64,000 nt of DNA from Streptomyces pseudovenezuelae. Its GTDB lineage: Bacteria > Actinomycetota > Actinomycetes > Streptomycetales > Streptomycetaceae. The position numbers and the translations under genes were made by a program. Below the pieces are notes generated by a model that saw nothing but the letters and a program-made list of their open reading frames with translations, was not told the DNA's origin and ran no database searches. Positions within the stretch are counted from its first letter, which is position 1, and every line of letters starts with the position of its first letter. The DNA is taken from positions 67,279 through 131,278 of the forward strand of contig NZ_KQ948153.1 of assembly GCF_001513955.1 (NCBI RefSeq), given 5' to 3'. Shown here in pieces: positions 60,379 through 64,000 of the stretch.

Positions 60379-61134
60379 ATGGGCAGGAGCCGCAGAACAC
60401 TTCCGGAGGAGCTTCTGCTGCTGGCGTTGGACCCGGCCACGGGTACCACCGCACAGCCGCAGTCGCTCGACCTCGGTCTGGCCGGAGCACAGCTAGTGGA
60501 GCTGGCGCTGGCCGGACGGATAGCCCCAGACGGGGATCGTATCGCCGTGGTAGCCCCACGGCCGACTGGAGATCCGACTTTGGACTGCGCGTTGGAGTTG
60601 CTGCGAAGGCGTGGCGCTCCCGTGCGGGCAGTGAACTGGATCGGTGGCCCGCGACTGGGGCTCCGCCAGACCTACCTCTCGCATCTGGAGCGGTGCGGCA
60701 TGGTGCATGCCGTCGCGGGCCAGATGTGCGGAGTGCTTCCGACGACCCGCTACCAGGCGACGGACAACGAGATCAGCCGGGAGATCAGGTCCCGACTGGA
60801 CTCGGCGATCCGCACCGGCGTACCGCCGGACCCGCGGACCGCGGCGCTCGCCGCCCTGGCACACGCGGTCGGCCTCGGCAAGCACCTGTATCCGGGCAAC
60901 GAGGGCCGTTCCTCGCGCTCCCGGCTGCGGGACCTGATCAGGCACGACCCGATGGGCGGACTCGTCGCGCACGCCGTGATGGACGTCCAGAACGGCGTGG
61001 CCGCACAGCCACGTCGTAGCCCGGCACCGGCCGGCCGTCAGGCCGCCCCCGGAGCCAGGCCCGCACCGGAACCCGCTCGCGGCGTTCCGATGCAACCGCG
61101 CCGAGGACCGATGGCGCGCGCCGTGGCTCACTGA
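60379..61134 (+). CDS. GPP34 family phosphoprotein
   Basis: A 251-residue GPP34 (Golgi phosphoprotein 3-like) protein. The N-terminal LPEELLLLALDPATG is the family's start, followed by AGAQLVELALAGRI and helical text to about residue 205. Eukaryotic relatives bind phosphoinositides; bacterial ones are uncharacterised. The C-terminal tail (about 205-251) is Pro/Arg-rich. ATG at 60379 has GGGAGG. It is divergent from the carboxypeptidase. Confidence 0.88.
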   Translation: MGRSRRTLPEELLLLALDPATGTTAQPQSLDLGLAGAQLVELALAGRIAPDGDRIAVVAPRPTGDPTLDCALELLRRRGAPVRAVNWIGGPRLGLRQTYLSHLERCGMVHAVAGQMCGVLPTTRYQATDNEISREIRSRLDSAIRTGVPPDPRTAALAALAHAVGLGKHLYPGNEGRSSRSRLRDLIRHDPMGGLVAHAVMDVQNGVAAQPRRSPAPAGRQAAPGARPAPEPARGVPMQPRRGPMARAVAH

Positions 61135-61484
61135 GCCGCAGTCCCACGGCCCGCACCGCCGGCAGCACGACCGCACCAGGCACCACCCGCACCACTCAGC
61201 CGCCGCACCGTCAGTCCCCAGAGACCGGTTCGGGAGCCGCTGGTCCGCGCGGGGCGAGGGAACCGTACGTCCGGATGACGACGGGTTCCGCCGCCCCGCG
61301 CGGCCGCATGTTCGGGCCCGGTCGGGCCTGTTCGGACCCGCCGGCCCCAAGTGGCCCCGGACACTGACGTGTACGCAGCGCATATACACCGTTTCCCAGC
61401 GGTAATAAGCACCTTGGTGGCAGTCTGCTCAACAGCAGATACGCAAAGTCAAGAACGAGGCACGCAGCCGGAGGTGCACGTCCC
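61135..61484. promoter_or_regulatory. 350-bp leader of the XRE regulator
   Basis: The gap between GPP34 and the XRE gene holds no gene. Around 61380-61450 it is AT-richer than its surroundings and has an inverted repeat TCTGCT / AGCAGA (61424-61429, 61434-61439), a candidate operator near the start codon at 61485. Confidence 0.45.
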
Positions 61485-62354
61485 GTGGCGTCCAATGTCA
61501 ATCCCACCGTCAGGCGGCGCCGGCTGGGCCAGGAGCTGCGCAGGCTCCGCGAGCTCAAGGGCATGACGGCCGAAGAGGTGGCGGAGCGGCTGCTCGTGTC
61601 GCAGTCGAAGATCAGCCGGCTGGAGAACGGCCGGCGCAGCATCAGCCAGCGCGACGTCCGCGACCTGTGCGGGGTGTACGAGGTCGAGGACCAGCGGGTC
61701 GTCGACTCCCTGATGCAGATGGCCAAGGACTCGCGGCAGCAGGGCTGGTGGCACGCGTTCGGGGACATCCCGTACAGCGTCTACATCGGCCTGGAGACCG
61801 ACGCCGAGTCGCTGCGGGTGTACGAACCCCAGATCATCACCGGCCTGTTGCAGACCCGGCCGTACGCCGAGGCCATCGTGCGCGGCGGCGCGCCGGAGGC
61901 CACGGAGACGGAGAACGACAAGCGCGTGGAGGTACGGCTGCGCAGGCAGAGCCGGGTCGCGGCCGAGCGGGATCCCCTGCGGCTGTGGGTGGTGCTGGAC
62001 GAGGCGTCCCTGCGCCGGGTCGTCGGCAGCCGGCAGGTGATGCGCGAGCAGCTGGAGTACCTCGTGGAGATGTCCCAGCAGCCCCATATCACCGTGCAGG
62101 TGCTGCCGTTCGACGTCGGCGCCCATCCCGGGCTCAGCGGGCAGTACTCCATCCTGGAGTTCTCGGACGCGGCGGACTCCAGCGTCGTCTACATCGAGGG
62201 CGTCACCAGCGACCTGTACCTGGAGAAGGCGCACGACGTGCAGAAGTACACCGTGATGTACGAGCACTTGAGGGCGCAGGCGCTCAACGTCGACCAGTCG
62301 CGTCAGCTGATCGAGGACATCGCCAAGGAGTACGCCCGGGAGTACGCCCGTTGA
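61485..62354 (+). CDS. XRE regulator with DUF5753 (Scr1-like)
   Basis: A 289-residue regulator: helix-turn-helix in residues about 18-60 (GMTAEEVAERLLVSQSKISR then LENGRRSISQRDV) and a DUF5753 domain with YEPQIITGLLQTRPYAEAIV, LRLWVVLDEASLRR and ITVQVLPFDVGAHPG. By place (after the GPP34 gene, before a DUF397 gene and glutathione peroxidase) it matches the S. coelicolor XRE-DUF397 pair known as Scr1/Scr2, strong activators of antibiotic production; assignment by synteny from memory. Start GTG 61485 with GGAGG upstream. Confidence 0.85.
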   Translation: MASNVNPTVRRRRLGQELRRLRELKGMTAEEVAERLLVSQSKISRLENGRRSISQRDVRDLCGVYEVEDQRVVDSLMQMAKDSRQQGWWHAFGDIPYSVYIGLETDAESLRVYEPQIITGLLQTRPYAEAIVRGGAPEATETENDKRVEVRLRRQSRVAAERDPLRLWVVLDEASLRRVVGSRQVMREQLEYLVEMSQQPHITVQVLPFDVGAHPGLSGQYSILEFSDAADSSVVYIEGVTSDLYLEKAHDVQKYTVMYEHLRAQALNVDQSRQLIEDIAKEYAREYAR

Positions 62355-62555
62355 GCCGTCTCCGAGCCGCTTCCCGACAGGGCGGGCCGGATAGTACACC
62401 CCGGCCACGTCCGTCTGGAAGAGTCCTATGGAATATGCCGCCGTAAGAGTGAATGACTGCTCCGAAAGAGGAGGCCGGCGAGTAGCGTCGATCACGCCAA
62501 CGATCAGTAAAGGTTGGCGTAATCCGAACACTGCGCATCTGGCTACGGAGCGAAT

Positions 62556-62747
62556 ATGGCAATTCGTCTGGGCAACCTCGACTCATGGACGACCTCCACC
62601 TACACGAACGCCAACGGGGCGTGCCTGATGGTGAGGTCGACCGAGGAGGAGGCACTCGAACTCGGCGACACCAAGATCCCCGAGGGTCCCAAGCTGGCCT
62701 TCCCGGCCGAGGCGTGGAGCGCCTTCGTGGCCTCGGTCAAGGTGTGA
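62556..62747 (+). CDS. DUF397 small protein (Scr2-like)
   Basis: A 63-residue DUF397 protein (MAIRLGNLDSWTTSTYTNAN, then LGDTKIPEGPKLAFPAEAWS and AFVASVKV). It lies 201 bp after the XRE gene and so probably has its own promoter. DUF397 partners of XRE-DUF5753 regulators modulate them. Not to be confused with the first DUF397 gene at 34156, which lies close to its XRE gene. Confidence 0.85.
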   Translation: MAIRLGNLDSWTTSTYTNANGACLMVRSTEEEALELGDTKIPEGPKLAFPAEAWSAFVASVKV

Positions 62748-62860
62748 CACCACGCCACACCCCTACAACTGCACAAGCACCACCACAGGGCCCTCTCGAC
62801 CAGATCGCCGTCCTTGCCGAGGGGGCCTGCGGCGTTTCGGCCGTGGGGTCGGGTCTCGGG

Positions 62861-62902
62861 TGCGGGTGCGTTGTGGCTGGTCGCGCAGTTCCCCGCGCCC
62901 CT
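62861..62902 (+). repeat. 42-bp intergenic repeat, copy B
   Basis: About 90% identical to 26311-26352. It lies in the 220-bp gap between the DUF397 gene and the convergent glutathione peroxidase gene. Confidence 0.7.
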
Positions 62903-62967
62903 GAGTGGGTGCAGTCGAAGCCCGCTCAGCGAAACCCACTCCTTCCGGCCCGCACCCGGCCGACGGT

Positions 62968-63471
62968 CTAGCCCAGCGCGCTCTCCACCGCCGTCACGAC
63001 CTCGTCCGACTCCGGCTCCGTCTGCGGGGAGAAGCGGGCCACGACCGCCCCGTCCCGCCCGATCAGGAACTTCTCGAAGTTCCAGCGGATGTCCCCGCTG
63101 TGCCCCTCGGCATCGGCGACGTCCACCAGACGCTCGTACAGCGCGTGCCGCCCCTCCCCGTTCACCTCGACCTTCTCGGTCAGCGGGAAGGTCACGCCGT
63201 ACGTCGCCGAGCAGAACTCCGCGATCTCCTCGGCGCTGCCGGGCTCCTGCCCGAGGAACTGGTTGCAGGGCACGCCGAGCACGGTGAAGCCGCGCTCCGC
63301 GTACCGCTCCTGGAGCTTCTCCAGCCCGTTGTACTGCGGGGTGAGCCCGCACTTGGAGGCCACGTTCACGATGAGGACGGCCTTGCCGGCGTACTGGGCG
63401 AGGTCGGCGGAGCCGCCCGTGAGGGCCCCGATCTCGACGTCGAGGGGGGAGGAACCATCTGTAGTCGTCAT
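62968..63471 (-). CDS. Glutathione peroxidase-family protein
   Basis: A 167-residue peroxidase of the thioredoxin fold that reduces peroxides. Catalytic Cys41 is in NVASKCGLTPQYNGLEKLQE (a cysteine, not selenocysteine), with the conserved GVPCNQFLGQEPG and RWNFEKFLIGRDG blocks. Streptomyces lack glutathione, so the electron donor is probably thioredoxin or mycothiol-linked. No neighbouring redox gene. Confidence 0.92.
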   Translation of the reverse strand: MTTTDGSSPLDVEIGALTGGSADLAQYAGKAVLIVNVASKCGLTPQYNGLEKLQERYAERGFTVLGVPCNQFLGQEPGSAEEIAEFCSATYGVTFPLTEKVEVNGEGRHALYERLVDVADAEGHSGDIRWNFEKFLIGRDGAVVARFSPQTEPESDEVVTAVESALG

Positions 63472-63526
63472 GAGCGGATGCTAACCCCGCCGCCGGCCCC
63501 CGCCCGGTCGCGGCCCCCGGCGGACG

Positions 63527-64000
63527 TCACCGCCCGGACGGCGTGGCCCCGGACGGCGTGCCCCCGGACCTCGCGGCCTCGACGGATACGGCGTCGAAGG
63601 TGAGGGGGACCGTCTCGACGTGCCGCTTGCCGAAGTCCACCAGGTAGGTCTCCAGCGCCGGCGGCCGATAGTGGGGGTCGCCCTCGCGGCGGCGCAGGAC
63701 CGTGTCGGCCAGGTGCTCGTTGCCGACGAGGCGGCCCTGCTTGTCCCGCTCCTGACCGATGGGGCGGTGCAGGGGCCGGAAGAGCCGGTAGAAGCCCTTC
63801 CGGGACGGGACCCACGGGCCCATCGGGTCGGGCTGGACGGCGAAGTCGGCGCACTCCTGCGGGCGCATGCTGTCCGGCCCGTCCGCGCTGAGGACCTTGG
63901 GATCGAATTCCAGGCCGTACCGGGCCGCCTGCCGGACCATCCACAGGAGGGTGATGTCGGACAGGCCCGAGTTCTTCTCGCCGCCCCCGACGGAGAGATG
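63527..64000 (-). CDS. DUF2235 (Tle1-like) protein, 3' part only
   Basis: The gene runs off the right edge; its 3' half is here (about 157 residues). The frame reads HLSVGGGEKNSGLSDITLLW, then MVRQAARYGLEFDPKVLSAD, matching the conserved G-G-G and the LSDI-x-L-x-W-M of DUF2235/Tle1-type alpha/beta-hydrolase proteins. Some family members are phospholipase effectors; many Streptomyces ones are stand-alone. No type VI secretion genes are here, so no effector claim is made. Confidence 0.72.
   Translation of the reverse strand, partial: HLSVGGGEKNSGLSDITLLWMVRQAARYGLEFDPKVLSADGPDSMRPQECADFAVQPDPMGPWVPSRKGFYRLFRPLHRPIGQERDKQGRLVGNEHLADTVLRRREGDPHYRPPALETYLVDFGKRHVETVPLTFDAVSVEAARSGGTPSGATPSGR

Noticed and set aside
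63527-64000. Type VI secretion effector
   Set aside because: DUF2235 includes Tle1 effectors, but the gene is truncated here and no secretion genes are in view.
1-64000. tRNA, rRNA or riboswitch genes
   Set aside because: No cloverleaf-like or rRNA segments were noticed, and no known riboswitch core was recognised in the gaps.

Overview
The window is high-GC DNA with GTG/TTG starts, GTGA and ATGA start-stop overlaps and purine-rich ribosome binding sites. It carries signature families (AfsK/AfsR/AfsS, XRE-DUF397 pairs, F420 enzymes, FbiC) that together point to a Streptomyces chromosome. Gene order at the right end (DD-carboxypeptidase, GPP34, XRE-DUF5753, DUF397, glutathione peroxidase) and the afsK/afsS/afsR genes suggest the region that in S. 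coelicolor lies around SCO4420-SCO4444. That placement rests on remembered family layout, not on an alignment.

Layout. 0-5.6 kb: two acetyltransferases, two PNPOx-fold proteins, a lipoprotein and a thiolase-like gene, the last two ending on the tips of a 90-bp inverted-repeat element. 5.6-8.8 kb: an acyl-CoA dehydrogenase interrupted by a long repeat insert, a Ddn-like protein and a TetR regulator. 8.9-12.7 kb: a VOC protein, the AfsK kinase and a small secreted protein. 12.7-17.7 kb: epoxide hydrolase, enoyl-CoA hydratase, DUF35, a second thiolase-like protein and a FadD3-like CoA ligase. 17.7-21.9 kb: AfsS and AfsR, AfsR with a long decapeptide-repeat N-terminus. 22.1-29.6 kb: amidohydrolase, two LLM oxidoreductases, SDR, D-aminoacylase-like hydrolase and aldehyde dehydrogenase. 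29.7-37.4 kb: small regulators, an XRE-DUF397 pair, a RsbW-like ATPase and a possible toxin-antitoxin pair. 37.4-42.4 kb: a TetX-like monooxygenase, isochorismatase, MFS and LysR cluster, with an integrase remnant and a GC-rich tandem repeat beside it. 42.5-46.0 kb: LLM and FbiC (F420 cofactor synthesis). 46-57 kb: membrane proteins, a P-loop/TPR protein, ADP-ribosylglycohydrolase, sodium symporter, and an SDR with a divergent unknown. 57-64 kb: a DD-carboxypeptidase with a long repeat-rich cytoplasmic arm, GPP34, XRE-DUF397, glutathione peroxidase and a truncated DUF2235 protein.

Main hidden signal. Seven intergenic palindromes of the form CTGACGG-N3-GTCAG sit just upstream of almost every CoA-catabolism transcription unit, from 5.6 kb to 54.4 kb. 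An eighth, one mismatch off, overlaps the start codon of the TetR gene at 8.8 kb. This predicts a TetR regulon of about a dozen genes (thiolase-like and DUF35 aldolase-type pairs, acyl-CoA dehydrogenase, CoA ligase, F420-type LLM enzymes, SDRs, hydrolases, aldehyde dehydrogenase) interleaved with the AfsK-AfsR-AfsS secondary-metabolism switch. The substrate is not evident.

Second theme. Three unrelated proteins (acyl-CoA dehydrogenase, AfsR, DD-carboxypeptidase) each carry a long in-frame tandem-repeat region, with unit lengths of about 20, 10 and 9 residues. F420 chemistry is also concentrated here: FbiC, three LLM enzymes and two Ddn-like proteins.
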